A DNA stretch of 64,000 nt from Lophius americanus (lineage: Eukaryota > Chordata > Actinopteri > Lophiiformes > Lophiidae): positions 12,068,001 through 12,132,000 of the forward strand of contig JBBDHG010000019.1 in NCBI GenBank assembly GCA_037951165.1, in the 5' to 3' direction. Positions 49,801 to 58,370 of this stretch are shown in pieces (within the stretch, counting starts at the first letter, position 1; each line of letters starts with the position of its first letter). The position numbers and the translations under genes are program-made. The notes beneath the pieces are model-generated. The model was not told where the DNA came from. It searched no databases and was given only the letters and a program-made list of their open reading frames with translations.

Positions 49801-52800
49801 TAAGTAATCAAGATCGCCATAATATAATAAAAATAATAATATAATAAAATCGCCACTTCTGCTTAACAACCATCTTTTTGTGTAATGCTGATGGGTTTGA
49901 CAAACGCTGCCCTCTTCATTATGATTCACTCATGTAATAGTTTTCCAAGAAAGGAGACCAGATTCTCTTTGATAGTGATTTGGAAACAAGGTCCTAGAGG
50001 ATGCTGTATCAGCTAGTTGCTTAGGAACACTATTGTTGATGTCCTACAGATCTTCCAAAGAGGGTCTCTGTGCCCTTGATCCATGTCTTAAATCCACGTC
50101 TAATAAATGCTACTGTTGTGTGCTGAGCTCAACAGAAAATCTCCCGGCGAATCCCTGCGGTGCTTTAAATTTCCACTTGTTTCCAGTGATGTGAAGCAGC
50201 TCATTACTTATAGACTAAACACAAACACAAACAAAGGAAAAATGGTCTCTAATTAATGTCTTCACTCTTGACACATACTTTTTACTTTCGCAGAAGAAGC
50301 TAGACCCCGAACCGTCCTGTTTTATGCAGATTTACAAGTCTGAAAGAGCAGCACTTTTCTGCCCCTCACATTCAGATAATGAACTTTTCTACACTGATGA
50401 TAATCATTTTTGTGGAAATTCAGCCAGATATTTTTATAAACAAACAGGTTGAACGATTCATCATCATTAACAACTAACTGAGGCCAGGACTCGAATACGT
50501 TTTTGAGGCGCACTTTGTACAAGGTGAGTTTTACAGTAATCTAAAGTAAACAAAATCATTGCACCATAAAATTCACAGCCGAGTGGCAATTACCCAGCCT
50601 TCCGCTTGACATTGGTCAACAACAATCAATGCCATAGCACACAAAGGCCCATGTTCATCGGAGTACAGCTTTTAAAAAAGGTTAGAGAGCCAGACCAGAT
50701 ACCAGCCTGCTGACAGAAATCAGCAAACCTGGTGATCAAACTGTCTGGTTGGTACTAATGTTCAGGGGACATTTATATAAAGTTCCAAGTCCCTATTATG
50801 AAGCTCAAACAGCATCATGGTACCAGGAGACTGCTCCGGCAACAAAGGAGACATTTTTTGAAAACTTGCTGCTGATGGAAAATGTCCCTATGGAAACCAG
50901 GTTCATGTTGATGGTCCAAACCATGATCAGGTCTAAGTAAGGCCTTAGCAGGTGTAAGAGCATTAACTTAGGCTGATCATACATGAGCATGCTCATGAAT
51001 ATACATTATTGGTATCTGTACTGTACTACTTGAAACTCAGATAACCCACCAAAAGAATATATATTGGTGGGATGTCTAAGTTTGAATGATTACGATCCAA
51101 ATCTTACCCTATCAATCCTCCCAGTGATTTATTCCCGAATAAAACGAGTTAACCCCAGGCTGGCTTCTTAAAAATAAATACATATTAAAATGAGCCAGTC
51201 TTTTGAACGCCTCTATGAAAGGAATTGATCCACAAGATCCGTCTCCCTTCAAAGAGCCGTAAATCCCATCTCTAAAAATATAGCTAAACCTAAACTCATT
51301 TTTCAATGTTGGTATGAGAATTACGTGATTTGCTGAAGCAAATAGTTACCGTTATTTTTCCACTACTGAATCTGCACAGATAAAACGAAGAAAACCTTCC
51401 AGTTTCGTTTACCAGTGACTGGTGGAACCATTGAACTGCGTTTTGTTCTACATGTACAGAACCCTGCCTTGTGTCTTCCTTGCCTTTTTTCTTCTTCTAG
51501 CATGAGAAAAAGCAGCATCCAATAGTTTTGAAGTTTACCAATGGGCATGTCATTTTTGTTTTAAAGTAGTCATGAAAGATGAAGCTATATATTGAATTCA
51601 AAAAGATTTTAATCATTTTGATAACTTACAATCAACACAGGCACTTGATTTAGTGAAAGGCTGTGTTGTCCTGCATTGACCTCAACTTCAAAAGATTGTT
51701 CTGTAGTTGTTTGAAACTCAAACTGAGTCACGACAGACAGTCATGGTTGAGAGAAACTCTTTAGAGGGAAACATTAGTGGCAATCTATGACATTAGTCTT
51801 ATGAACCAGATTGTGTGACTGCCGTCATAACATCATATTTCATGTGACTGGGTTAGATCTCAAGCATAAACAGCAGGGACACGATGTTAGGAGTTACACT
51901 GACAAAAGAGAGATGGGTCATGGACATTTTGCCTCATGTTACGAAATAACAGAATCAAACAAAACATTCAATACAAATGAGCAACAGTCTTCATCCTGGT
52001 CAGAAGATGCACCATTGCTATAGTCTCTTAAAAAAAGCATGCAATAATTTATAAACGCTTTCTCTGCTGGCTGCTCGTCTTGCTGGATATGGTAGGTTTG
52101 GGGAGATGGTGGAGTCATTTAGCCCTCATCATGCTTAAAACACCTCACACTGTTTCCATGGTAACAGGAAGCACTCTGCACTGATGACATAGTCCTCGTG
52201 GAACTCTGCAGTTTCTGCTCAACCGCTAATGATTTTTCCCGATTGAGCATGCACATCTCGGGTTGTGTTTGTTTACTCAAGAAAAGTTAGCGGATGTAAG
52301 TGTGGAGCAAACAGGGAGATGAAGAGAGGGAGACAAATGTTTTATGGCTTTAAGGTTGTCATCAGTCAGACAATGAGGGGGAAAACATTTGTCATGCACC
52401 ACTGTCTCTATTTAATCGAGGGAAATTGCATTCAAGGCCACAACTGTGAGGTGGGGATGGAGGTTTCAAGATGGCATTTCCATTTACCAGCAAATATCCA
52501 CTCTGTGTCATTAGCCAAATGGCTGTTTGGAGAGAAAAGACTCAAAGACCAGCAGAAACGGAGACAGACAAAGAGGTTGATGAACGTTAATGACTAAGAT
52601 GGACTGTGCTTCTCGGATGAATGAGACATGTTTTTTATGTTCCTTTCAACGCCCTCATGTCTCATCAGTCAAGCTGAAAAACTTTCAGTAATGCACAAAG
52701 CTCACAACATTCACAACCATGCATGCCTGCCCACAAACAGAAACTCCTGGATTGGTCAGTATCAGTAGTGATGTCAATTACATTACCATAGAGAGATGCC

Positions 52801-55800
52801 AGGAGACATGTGTATCACCCTAAATTTGTTCTCACCAAACCAAATATGGATGAGAGAGCTAAAGTGTAAGTATTGCCTTTCGAATTTGTCGCCTGCTTTG
52901 CAGATAAACTACTTTAGAATACATAATGCAAGCTTGTATACCACCGACTCTTATATCATAACTGCTCTTGTACCCGTGCCAGACAACTCAGAAGAAGCTC
53001 CCATCATTAAATGAAGCATCGCAATAATTTCAAAATCTGGTTTCACGTCGAATTGTCAGATGCGTCCCCTTTGGTTTACAATATCATACTGTTGGTATTG
53101 AAAGGCCAGCAGCAGTGATGCAATAAATTAGTTTTTTTCCCTCTCAGTCATCTTAGCTAAGTTTTCTCCAGCTGAAGCCTGGCTTACACTGTCCGTCTTA
53201 AGAGTCGTGCCTGTTCGATTTCTACTCACACTGTAAGAATCAAACATTTGCGGAAGCTTACAATTGCTTGGCTCACACTGTACGGTCAGACCCTCACAGG
53301 CACGACATGAGGGCTCCAACTGTACAACACGTCGGGCTACTGTAGCTCGTTGTCTCTATTGACAATTATCAATAAAGTTTTGTTTGAAAGCTTGGAGTAA
53401 GAGAAAAGTTTGTTTGTTAGCAACATGCAAGCAATACAAAAACAGTCTGTTTTGATTATATTTTTCCATCCTGCATGCCGAAACCACTTTTTTCTTTAAA
53501 AGGTGTATATCTGGACTTGTAGGTGTGTCTAACTGGTCTGCAGTGGTTAGTAGATTGCAAAGTGGTCTGAAGAGGGACAACTAGCTAACCAGTGAAAGGG
53601 TCATGGGACTAAGTCCAAGTTAATGTTGGTTCTGAGTTGTGGGAACACACAGTGCATCCTAGAGCTGTTTTAGGGATAAAAAGAAGATTTATACTATATT
53701 ATACAAGTAATGCCATGCATGATTGGACTACATGTTTCATACAGATCATTGCACTTCAATATATTTCAGGATGCTTCTGTTTCAGAGTTCAATCAAAAGT
53801 CACATTCAATGCCATAATGAACCATGTGAAAACAAAGAATAATTTGGTAAAGGTGTGTTTTACAGCAGCAAGAACACAGAGCTCTGCAATCAGGGAGGGG
53901 AAAGTGTGCAATAATTTGAGTTAGATGTCATTATAACTTATGGTGAGCATAAACTTCACAGTTAAAAACTAAAAAATATTTGTCAAGGTACAGAAATGCC
54001 ACAACCACTGGAAAAGTAAAAAATGTTTTTGATGTGCACACTGTAAAGCAAAACAATTCTGAGATGCAGACTTTCAAGGTCCGGGGAGAGCATGGGTGAA
54101 ATTTCCCTGAATTCTGCCAAAGGTGTTTTCAAACGATATCTTCTGAATATGAGAAAAATCCCAATGAAATGATACATCTGCCTTAATGACTATGATTTAA
54201 TGTGTGACCAACAGACCATGATGGATTTATAGCTGAAATGATGACAGTGGATGCCACAGCAGTGACTGTTATCTTCAGCTCTGCTGTTTTGACAATACCT
54301 GCTGTTATGACCGTTTAGTGCTCATTCAGCTTGAACTGGTTGATGACTTCTATGAAATCGGTGAAACAGAACTGATTGATAAACAATTGACAATACATAA
54401 GACCCCCCGGATGACAGTTATGTACAGTAATGAACCTATAACCCACTAACAACCACTAATATCTGGTCTTTGTCCTCCAGGTACGATAAGGAATAATTAC
54501 CAGGTCAAATGGTTCTGCACTGCTCTGTGTGTAAATGTTTGCCTAAGGTCTAGACTCACATGCTTAGTTTCACTTGTCTTCAGGCACAACTGTAAACAGT
54601 TTTCAAACTGTCTGTGGTTAAGTATCACTCGAAGTCATTCAGTCAGATAAAACCAGAATCAGAGCTAGGGGCACATTCTCACCATTTTCCAGCGTGTTTA
54701 TGTTCTTGAACATGACACATCGTAAATTGAGCCAAAAAGGCAAACCCGTCTACCAGCTGTCCTTAAATATTTGCTAATTATATCCGTGAAAAGCCAGTGA
54801 TATTATGGAATCATCACGATAAACAAAAAACAATTTCATGGATAATTTTCCAATTTTATACCCACATAGACCTTAGCGAGAGGAAGAACTGGTGCAATTT
54901 GGGGAAAGGTTGATTGTATATTTCTGAAACTATTTGAATCTTCATTTCCAAAAGTTTCTGGGCCATAATTTCTCAACCATTGTCAGATTTAGCCCAAATT
55001 TGGTACATATGAATCGACGAGGATATCTATCTTGTAAATATCATATTTTTCTATAGTAGTTCATATTTTACTCTCTAGGGGGGGACATTTTTAACAAAAA
55101 AGACAATAACAATTTGAGGAGTCCATTCAGGGGGATTACGTGTACAACGCAGGGGAAGGGGAGCTTTCCGGATGTACCCCTTACTGGCTGGAAAGGCCAG
55201 GTAGGCCGTAAAAAAAGGTTTTACCTTAAAAAAAGGTTTTACCGTAAAAAAAGGTATTAGTAATAATTGTGATTAGGGCTTCAGTAATCGATTATTTTGG
55301 TAATTGAGTACCATATCAATTATTCTGGTGATTAATCGAGTACCCTGCAATTTCGTTTTTAATTAAATCACTTTTGCTTTGTTCAGGAGAAATAGTAATA
55401 TACAAAACAGAAAAATGCGATAGGTCTATTGAATGTCAACCAATTGGTCCGTCTTTTTAATTGAATTGCAATAATAACTGTCAACAGCTGTAATAACAAA
55501 TTAGATTTCTTGTTGTTGGATTTATCCTTAGAGTCAGTGATGTTTTCCAGCGCTTTTTAATTTGATCACAACATCAGTCTATCACGTCTACTCATGGTTT
55601 GTCATGGACGTGATTGTAGAGTTCATTATTTCTTATTTTCCAAATTATTTATATATGTATTAAAAAACAAACTCTCTGCTGTGGTCTAGATCTCAATTGG
55701 AAAGGGCCTTTTCATTTTGAAAATAGGTGTTTATGTGGAGCATTTCTTCTGATTTTATTTATGGGGCCATGTAAGCCCTCCTAATGTCTCAGTTTATGGC

Positions 55801-57420
55801 AGTGCAGAATCCAAGAAATCACAGTCAAAACACACATTCACCGACCCCCAGAGTCACAATCCCAGTCTGTGAATCTTTGTCTGACTTTTTAACCTCCCCA
55901 AATTTGAGGCAGTGAGCATCTGTATGCACTCAAAGATAGTTTATTCCCCTCATTTACCTCAGTTCACCTAGAGAGATGCATCTCCTGGGAGAATATAATT
56001 TGCTCTATAATCTATTTACTCAAATTATTCGAAGTATCGTTTCAACCCTAATTGTTATTCTCTAGTAGTGTGTGTGGAGTTTATATTGTACTAAGGTGAC
56101 ATTGAAGAAAGACATTGTATATTTTTTGTCTAAATAAGTTCTATGCAAAGCAAAGACTGACATTGAAATTACTAGAAATAAGAAGATATATTACTGGCTT
56201 TGATGGAGGGGCTCAGTGATGTGGCTCAAACTGTGATGTGGCTCAAACTGAGAAGTGGCATGATGTTGTCTGACCCCTGTTGGTGGACAGGATACATCTT
56301 AAAAAAAGTCACACTCTCTAACGCAACAGACTAATTAAGGGACGCTGTCAGATTGAAGCGGATGATGTTTGCTGAGTTGGAAATGAGCTTTCAGGCTGCA
56401 GCTGCCCTGGAACCAGTAAGTTAATATAAGTATAACCAAGTAATGACTTTTTACTCAATCATTAGTGTCATTTCAGTGTCTGCCTGAGGGGTTCAGCACA
56501 GCAAATCATCCACTCCGCCACTCTTCACTACTTCTATTAGACCAAGTGGGTAATCACAAAATTAAGAATTGGGGTGTGCCACCCTCACTTATATCTCCAT
56601 TCTTATCAATTTCCTTACCACTCACCATCAATATTTCTCTCCTCAACCCTCCATCATCTCTGGCTATTTTCCTTCTGCTGTTTTCCATTTGCTTCACCAA
56701 GCTAGTGACTTCTATCACTTCCGAGAGCCCCATTTGTAAAGACATAGCATCAGCCTGGGAACATTTCACCAACATTGATGTCAGATGTGTAATTAAAGAC
56801 CATCAGTGAACTCCTCCTCCTCACAATGAAATCCACTCCAGTATGTTGATGTTATTAACAGAATAGGTCATTTTAGAAGCAATTACATCTCAAATGAACT
56901 CTAAGGTCTATGTATATTTTTATACGTCCCAAAAAGCAGTTATCAATGTATGGATGGGCGCAATGTATCCATGGGCGCTTCTAACAGGCGGCCCACTGCT
57001 CCCATAGGGATAGGTCAAACGCAGTGAAAGAATTTCCTTCGGGATGAATAATATATCAATGAATTATATTATTATAATTTTATTCTTGCCATATGAGAGT
57101 ATTTCTTACCGTAATTTTATTATTGTCCAAAGCGCATGCAAACTGATATATAAATATATATATAGTTTGCATATAGATAGATAGATAGACATAGATAGAC
57201 CGACATAGATAGACAGACATATACAGACAGACAGACAGATAGACACACATGAATCTTTCAAAAGCACAGTTGCACATACGGGAACAAAGGACTTTGTGCA
57301 CAAGAGAAGCTTGTGAGAAGATTCATGCTGCATAATGTATTTATTTAGCACTAATGTGACTGATGTGCAGCAATTAAGAAACAAGTGAGAGAGAAAGAGG
57401 GAGAAGGAGAGAAAGAGTGG

Positions 57421-57459
<39 letters not shown>

Positions 57460-58139
57460 CATGTACGTGCTTTGTCTGCACATGTGGACCAAATATATTG
57501 TTCATCTATCGTTCCTTCTGCACGTTGACTGTTGCTGGAGAAGAACAGGAAGCAAGTTTTCCGTGGCAGACGTTCCTCCTGATATGATCCCCATCCCTCG
57601 TTTATTTTTTTTCTTGTTTTGCGCGCTGGAGCAGATAGCTAGTGTCGGATACATTTTTACGCACGAATGGCAGCAGGGCTGGCAGGGCTGTCTAACTCCA
57701 CACACAGACACACACGCTTTCATGCATTATGCGGTTTACATAGCAACCTGTTGCTGTGAAATGTTTGAGACACGTTTGAAAAGTATCCTCTGTATAGAAG
57801 GAGGCCTGACTGCGCGCCTCACAGGTGCACCCCCACACCGATCAGTGCCCAGGTGAGGAATTCTTACCTGACGATGATGTACATGACCAGCACGTTTCCC
57901 ACCAGCCCTACAACGCACACCACGGAGTAGAGAGCGGTGATGATGATCGCGATGATCACGGGGTTGGTGTCGTCGTTCAAGCTGCTGGTCAGTCCGGGAA
58001 CCACGTCGCACGGTGCTCCAAGGAAGCTCGCGCTGTTGTTGTTGCCGTCGGTGAAGTTCCCACAGAAGCTTCGGTTATTGTAGAGCCCGGGGAGCTGGAT
58101 CCGGTAATCCGCGTCCGACCCGTTACCTGCGCTCTCCAT
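22308..58139 (-). CDS. oprm1: Mu-opioid receptor, six coding exons, 388 residues
   Basis: Class A GPCR for endogenous opioid peptides, coupling to Gi/Go in the neuronal plasma membrane. Coding exons: 57,868-58,139; 31,560-31,909; 26,257-26,432; 25,251-25,429; 24,028-24,211; 22,308-22,313. Junction phases are 2, 1, 0, 2, 0 and all introns are GT-AG; summed length is 388 codons plus stop. Key residues: four N-terminal sequons (N6, N22, N28, N34), D110 (2.50), the amine-anchoring D143 (3.32), C136 and C214 for the ECL1-ECL2 disulfide, DRY at 160-162, CWTPIH at 289-294, NPVLY at 329-333 and a palmitoylatable tail. Mu rather than delta, kappa or nociceptin is indicated by 'IDC' with 'FPHPSWYWDTLLKICVFIFA' in ECL2/TM5, the 'MQNSSR' and 'GERSNQQ' tail, and the terminal Gln-Val. 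Introns are 25,958, 5,127, 827, 1,039 and 1,714 bp. No disabling change seen. Confidence 0.96.
23218..23505 (-). other. Open stretch inside oprm1 intron 5
   Basis: Two overlapping minus-strand frames stay open for about 83 codons each (23,185-23,436 and 23,232-23,483), and the base composition is richer in GC than the rest of intron 5. No convincing acceptor or known opioid-receptor tail was found. It may be an alternative terminal exon or chance. Confidence 0.2.
24028..24211 (-). CDS. oprm1: oprm1 exon 5: end of TM7, helix 8, C-tail
   Basis: Acceptor cctttttgcag|TAGTCTG completes Ser326 and continues SLNPVLYGYLDENFKRCF. The NPxxY motif is NPVLY; the following Gly-Tyr replaces Ala-Phe usual in mammals. 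The tail carries Ser/Thr sites (TSTPS, NSSRT, NSGNT) for kinase/arrestin control, but not the exact mammalian STANT motif. The donor is CAG|GTAGAC at 24,027. The tail end, SNQQ, matches mu receptors. Confidence 0.93.
24702..24947 (+). mobile_element. Tc1-like transposon remnant in oprm1 intron 4
   Basis: Contains 'cagtactgcagtggttagta' and 'aaaagtggtctaaggcaaaa' from the transposase region and ends with the terminal block 'ggtggttttaatgttttagc' and tgatc. Central part deleted; not coding. Confidence 0.75.
24987..25035. repeat. (CA)n microsatellite in intron 4
   Basis: Nearly uninterrupted CA dinucleotide run followed by an A-rich tract. Confidence 0.95.
25251..25429 (-). CDS. oprm1: oprm1 exon 4: ICL3 end, TM6, ECL3, most of TM7
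   Basis: Acceptor gtttacacaaacacag|GAGAAG and donor AATAG|GTACGA. Encodes [28 protein letters not shown] and WHFCIALGYTN (residues 267-325, plus two bases of Ser326). Carries the TM6 toggle Trp290 and His294. In mammals this is continuous with the flanking exons; here it is bounded by introns on both sides. Confidence 0.95.
26257..26432 (-). CDS. oprm1: oprm1 exon 3: ECL2, TM5, ICL3 start
   Basis: Acceptor ctcaccctgcatag|CCAACAGG and donor TCCCAG|GTTAAT. Encodes residues 208 (part) to 266, including Cys214 of the ECL2 disulfide and 'IITVCYGLMILRLKSVRILS'. The exon ends in Gln266, where the mammalian receptors have Lys in GSKEKD; the substitution falls exactly at the intron. Confidence 0.95.
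27285..27575 (-). repeat. Unnamed dispersed repeat, minus-strand copy
   Basis: On the minus strand it contains 'cagtgtttttcggacataac' then ttcac, then 'tttgaggagttcaataaggg', matching 18,860-18,910 on the plus strand, and upstream 'tcaactcgaagagatatatctta'-type sequence matching the same family. Confidence 0.7.
27845..30887. mobile_element. TA-flanked TIR transposon interrupted by Rex3, oprm1 intron 2
   Basis: Left end cagtgatacctctgtttacg and right end (reverse complement) cagtggtagctccgtttacg are inverted copies with about 3-4 mismatches. Both are flanked by TA (27,843-27,844 and 30,888-30,889), the target duplication of Tc1/mariner/pogo-type elements. Neither side codes for a transposase, so it is a nonautonomous element. 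Subtracting the Rex3 insertion leaves about 580 bp of original element. Confidence 0.8.
28250..30702 (+). mobile_element. Rex3 (RTE clade) LINE, 5'-truncated, dead
   Basis: Flanked by a 9-bp direct repeat TATACCAAT (28,241-28,249 and 30,703-30,711), the target-site duplication. The first part encodes the C-terminal AP-endonuclease domain with LLGDFNAHVGN (about 28,519-28,551). Reverse-transcriptase parts follow in several frames: 'FRPGRGTLDQLYTL' (about 29,550-29,593), 'LRQGCPLSPILF' (about 29,808-29,843) and 'LLFADDEVLLA' (about 29,927-29,959), the catalytic F/YxDD motif. Later 'TLYRSIVVKRELSQKAKLSI' and a tail with 'ggataagcgg' mark the 3' end. Frameshifts, stops (for instance after 28,625) and a deletion between about 29,490 and 29,510 that removes the start of the RT domain show it is inactive. 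The RT 'QGCPLSP' stretch is the standard Rex3 marker region. Confidence 0.9.
31560..31909 (-). CDS. oprm1: oprm1 exon 2: ICL1 to TM4
   Basis: Acceptor gctttttctgcag|ATATAC and donor TTCACAC|GTAAAT. Encodes [28 protein letters not shown] around Asp143, MSVDRYVAVCHPVKALDFRT and NWILSSAIGLPVMFMAST (residues 92-207). The size (350 nt) is close to mammalian exon 2 and both phases are the same. Confidence 0.97.
31910..34626. other. oprm1 intron 1, proximal part
   Basis: AT-rich intronic DNA; no gene or clear element recognised. Confidence 0.45.
35476..35510. repeat. (AAT)n / 'acatttaattt' repeat, copy 3
   Basis: Short copy of the element at 14,818 and 41,558, inserted just after the Gypsy gag-like start. 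Confidence 0.65.
36379..36493. repeat. Cluster of three overlapping hairpins
   Basis: 36,379-36,392 pairs perfectly with 36,403-36,416 (14 bp, 10-nt loop). 36,434-36,450 pairs with 36,457-36,473 (17 bp, one mismatch). 36,454-36,468 pairs perfectly with 36,479-36,493 (15 bp). All lie inside the Gypsy remnant. Confidence 0.9.
36953..37118 (-). repeat. Fish LINE-derived 3' tail fragment, minus copy
   Basis: Reverse-orientation copy of the 16,148-16,292 type repeat: minus strand carries 'gtgtgaatggttgta', 'ctcgatgtcggctgggatat' and 'caggataagcagttggtaat'. It interrupts the Gypsy remnant. Confidence 0.85.
37817..38275. repeat. (AATC)n tail with adjoining teleost interspersed repeat
   Basis: An (AATC)n run at 37,817-37,891 is followed by 'tttatttattagcgccaatt' and 'gagcaagcacttggcgacaa', then 'aaaaaactgccctttaacgg'. 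This combination is a very common teleost repeat with a tetranucleotide tail. A GA-rich patch follows at about 38,130-38,160. Confidence 0.8.
38722..38866 (+). repeat. Left arm of a 145-bp inverted repeat
   Basis: Reverse complement of 39,240-39,384 with about 4 mismatches and no gaps by eye (about 97 percent). See the right arm and findings. Confidence 0.95.
38867..39239. other. 373-bp spacer of the inverted repeat
   Basis: Single-copy looking, no open frame of note. It is close to average composition and shows no terminal repeat of its own. Confidence 0.5.
39240..39384 (-). repeat. Right arm of the 145-bp inverted repeat
   Basis: Pairs with 38,722-38,866. Mismatches fall only in the outer half. 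If transcribed with oprm1 intron 1, the two arms could form a long hairpin RNA. Confidence 0.95.
39385..41465. other. oprm1 intron 1 DNA, nothing recognised
   Basis: AT-rich; no supported gene or named repeat. Confidence 0.4.
41466..41555. repeat. GATA-tailed fish repeat
   Basis: Three-unit GATA run followed by 'aaactttattaatccccaga', the usual junction of a widespread teleost interspersed repeat. Confidence 0.7.
41558..41624. repeat. (AAT)n / 'tttaatttataatgcacttt' repeat, copy 4
   Basis: Near identical to 14,818-14,885, one or two differences over the unique part. Confidence 0.85.
42285..42600. repeat. Probable DNA-transposon-derived repeat
   Basis: Contains 'caaactcaaggcccacaggc', then caaatctggcccgc, a block common in hAT-related vertebrate repeats. 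Interrupted by the palindrome at 42,364-42,420. No coding capacity. Confidence 0.45.
42364..42420. repeat. Imperfect palindrome of AACTGCTGGTATA units
   Basis: The motif ATAATAACTGCTG(G)TATAC occurs twice directly, and its inverted form TATACCAGCAGTTATA once at the left edge, so the whole can fold on itself. Confidence 0.75.
42601..45465. other. oprm1 intron 1 DNA, no gene seen
   Basis: Short open frames only. A perfect 11-bp hairpin lies at 44,919-44,929 / 44,941-44,951. Confidence 0.4.
45466..45973 (-). mobile_element. Tc1-like element, deleted copy
   Basis: Ends 'gatcaaccataacattaaaa' (left) and a right end whose reverse complement has 'taacattataaccactt' are inverted terminal repeats. 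Inside, on the minus strand, 'ggtacataccaaagtggtct'-like, 'acccatgatcctgttactgg' (as printed, plus strand) and 'ttcacttgctgcccgatata' blocks match the start region of a common fish Tc1-like transposon. The transposase is mostly missing. A 12-bp hairpin occurs at 45,773-45,784 / 45,799-45,810. Confidence 0.75.
45974..47704. other. oprm1 intron 1 DNA, nothing recognised
   Basis: No supported gene. Confidence 0.35.
47705..47830 (+). repeat. 'ttacctccgccaaggga' interspersed repeat
   Basis: Starts 'attacctccgccaagggaga' and continues 'ttttcacccgcatttgtttg', then tctgtctgtc. This is a widespread animal interspersed sequence. Confidence 0.55.
48695..48877 (-). other. Candidate terminal exon, unrecognised
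   Basis: On the minus strand a good acceptor (ttactttttgtcacag|GTC) opens a frame of 60 codons to a TGA at 48,695. The product contains 'VCLDVVGRIFYNLTVTDHQY' and later 'FQPGGVRLCASMDIDVLASI', with balanced composition and codon use unlike the AT-rich flank. No family recognised and no companion exon found. It could be an alternative oprm1 exon, a nested gene end or an old repeat. Confidence 0.3.
48878..53509. other. oprm1 intron 1 DNA, no gene seen
   Basis: Contains an imperfect (TG)n tract at about 49,525-49,606. Open frames such as 52,265-52,597 have no recognisable features. Confidence 0.4.
53510..53690 (+). mobile_element. Tc1-like transposon fragment
   Basis: Contains 'tgcagtggttagtagattgc', 'aaagtggtctgaagagggac' and 'acacacagtgcatcctagag', parts of the fish Tc1-like transposase region. 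Deleted and non-coding. Confidence 0.65.
54785..55190 (+). repeat. Unnamed dispersed repeat, copy 2
   Basis: Same family and orientation as 18,560-18,975; see that entry. Confidence 0.75.
55203..55258. repeat. Three tandem copies of a 19-bp unit
   Basis: Unit close to 'gtaaaaaaaggttttacc', repeated three times with small changes; each unit is itself partly self-complementary (ggtaaaa/ttttacc). Confidence 0.8.
55273..56051. mobile_element. hAT-like nonautonomous element
   Basis: Left end 'ttagggcttcagtaatcgat' and right end with reverse complement 'ttagggttgaaacgatactt' are imperfect inverted repeats of the 'TAGGGcTgcaacgat' type, followed inside by 'gattaatcgag'. This is characteristic of a large fish hAT family. 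No transposase frame remains. Confidence 0.6.
56052..57172. other. oprm1 intron 1 DNA near exon 1
   Basis: No supported exon; the 114-codon frame at 56,465-56,809 lacks splice or domain support. Confidence 0.4.
57173..57246. repeat. GATA/GACA microsatellite
   Basis: Mixed GATA and GACA tetranucleotide repeats. Confidence 0.9.
57383..57459. repeat. (GA)n-rich tract
   Basis: Imperfect GA/GAGAGG repeats; the Ser/Leu-rich minus-strand frame across it is an artefact. Confidence 0.9.
57868..58139 (-). CDS. oprm1: oprm1 exon 1: extracellular N-terminus and TM1
   Basis: Start codon in a strong context (GCAATGG, purine at -3 and G at +4). Encodes residues 1-90 and two bases of Arg91. The N-tail is about 58 residues with four N-glycosylation sequons (N6, N22, N28, N34). 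TM1 follows with ALYSVVCVVGLVGNVLVMYI, including Asn of the GN motif (1.50). Donor GTCAG|GTAAGA at 57,867. The N-tail sequence itself is not conserved between opioid receptors, as expected. Confidence 0.96.
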
Positions 58140-58370
58140 TGCCCCTCGGTAGTGTGCGCGCGTCTTTCGCCTCCAACTGGGTGCCCCTCACGCACTGGGT
58201 GCTTATCGTCGTTCGTTTGGGATGCAGAAGGGCGCTTTTCAGTTGCAGGACGGAGCGCGTCACGTTAAATCTCTTGGTGTTGAAGAATGTAGCCGCACAC
58301 GAAGAAGGGACGGGACTGGCGACCCCTCACAGCTCAGAACGAAGACGGTGTGACAATGGATGGGATCGCA
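58140..58370 (-). promoter_or_regulatory. oprm1: oprm1 5'UTR and proximal promoter, CpG-rich
   Basis: GC- and CpG-rich stretch continuing from exon 1 (about 57,780-58,370) in otherwise AT-rich DNA. No TATA box is obvious. A 'taacgtgacgcgc' sequence on the minus strand at about 58,256-58,268 includes a CRE half-site (TGACG). No upstream ATG was seen in the roughly 200 nt before the start codon. Transcription start not determined. Confidence 0.5.

Noticed and set aside
57106..57492. 128-codon minus-strand frame next to oprm1 exon 1
   Set aside because: Composed of translated GA, GATA and GACA microsatellites.
22308..58139. Delta, kappa or nociceptin receptor identity
   Set aside because: ECL2 (IDC plus FPHPSWYWDTLLKI), TM5 and the QNSSR / NQQV tail fit mu receptors; kappa and nociceptin receptors differ strongly in ECL2 and tail, and delta lacks the NQQ-type tail.
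57825..58268. 147-codon plus-strand frame
   Set aside because: Antisense shadow of oprm1 exon 1 and its CpG-rich leader.
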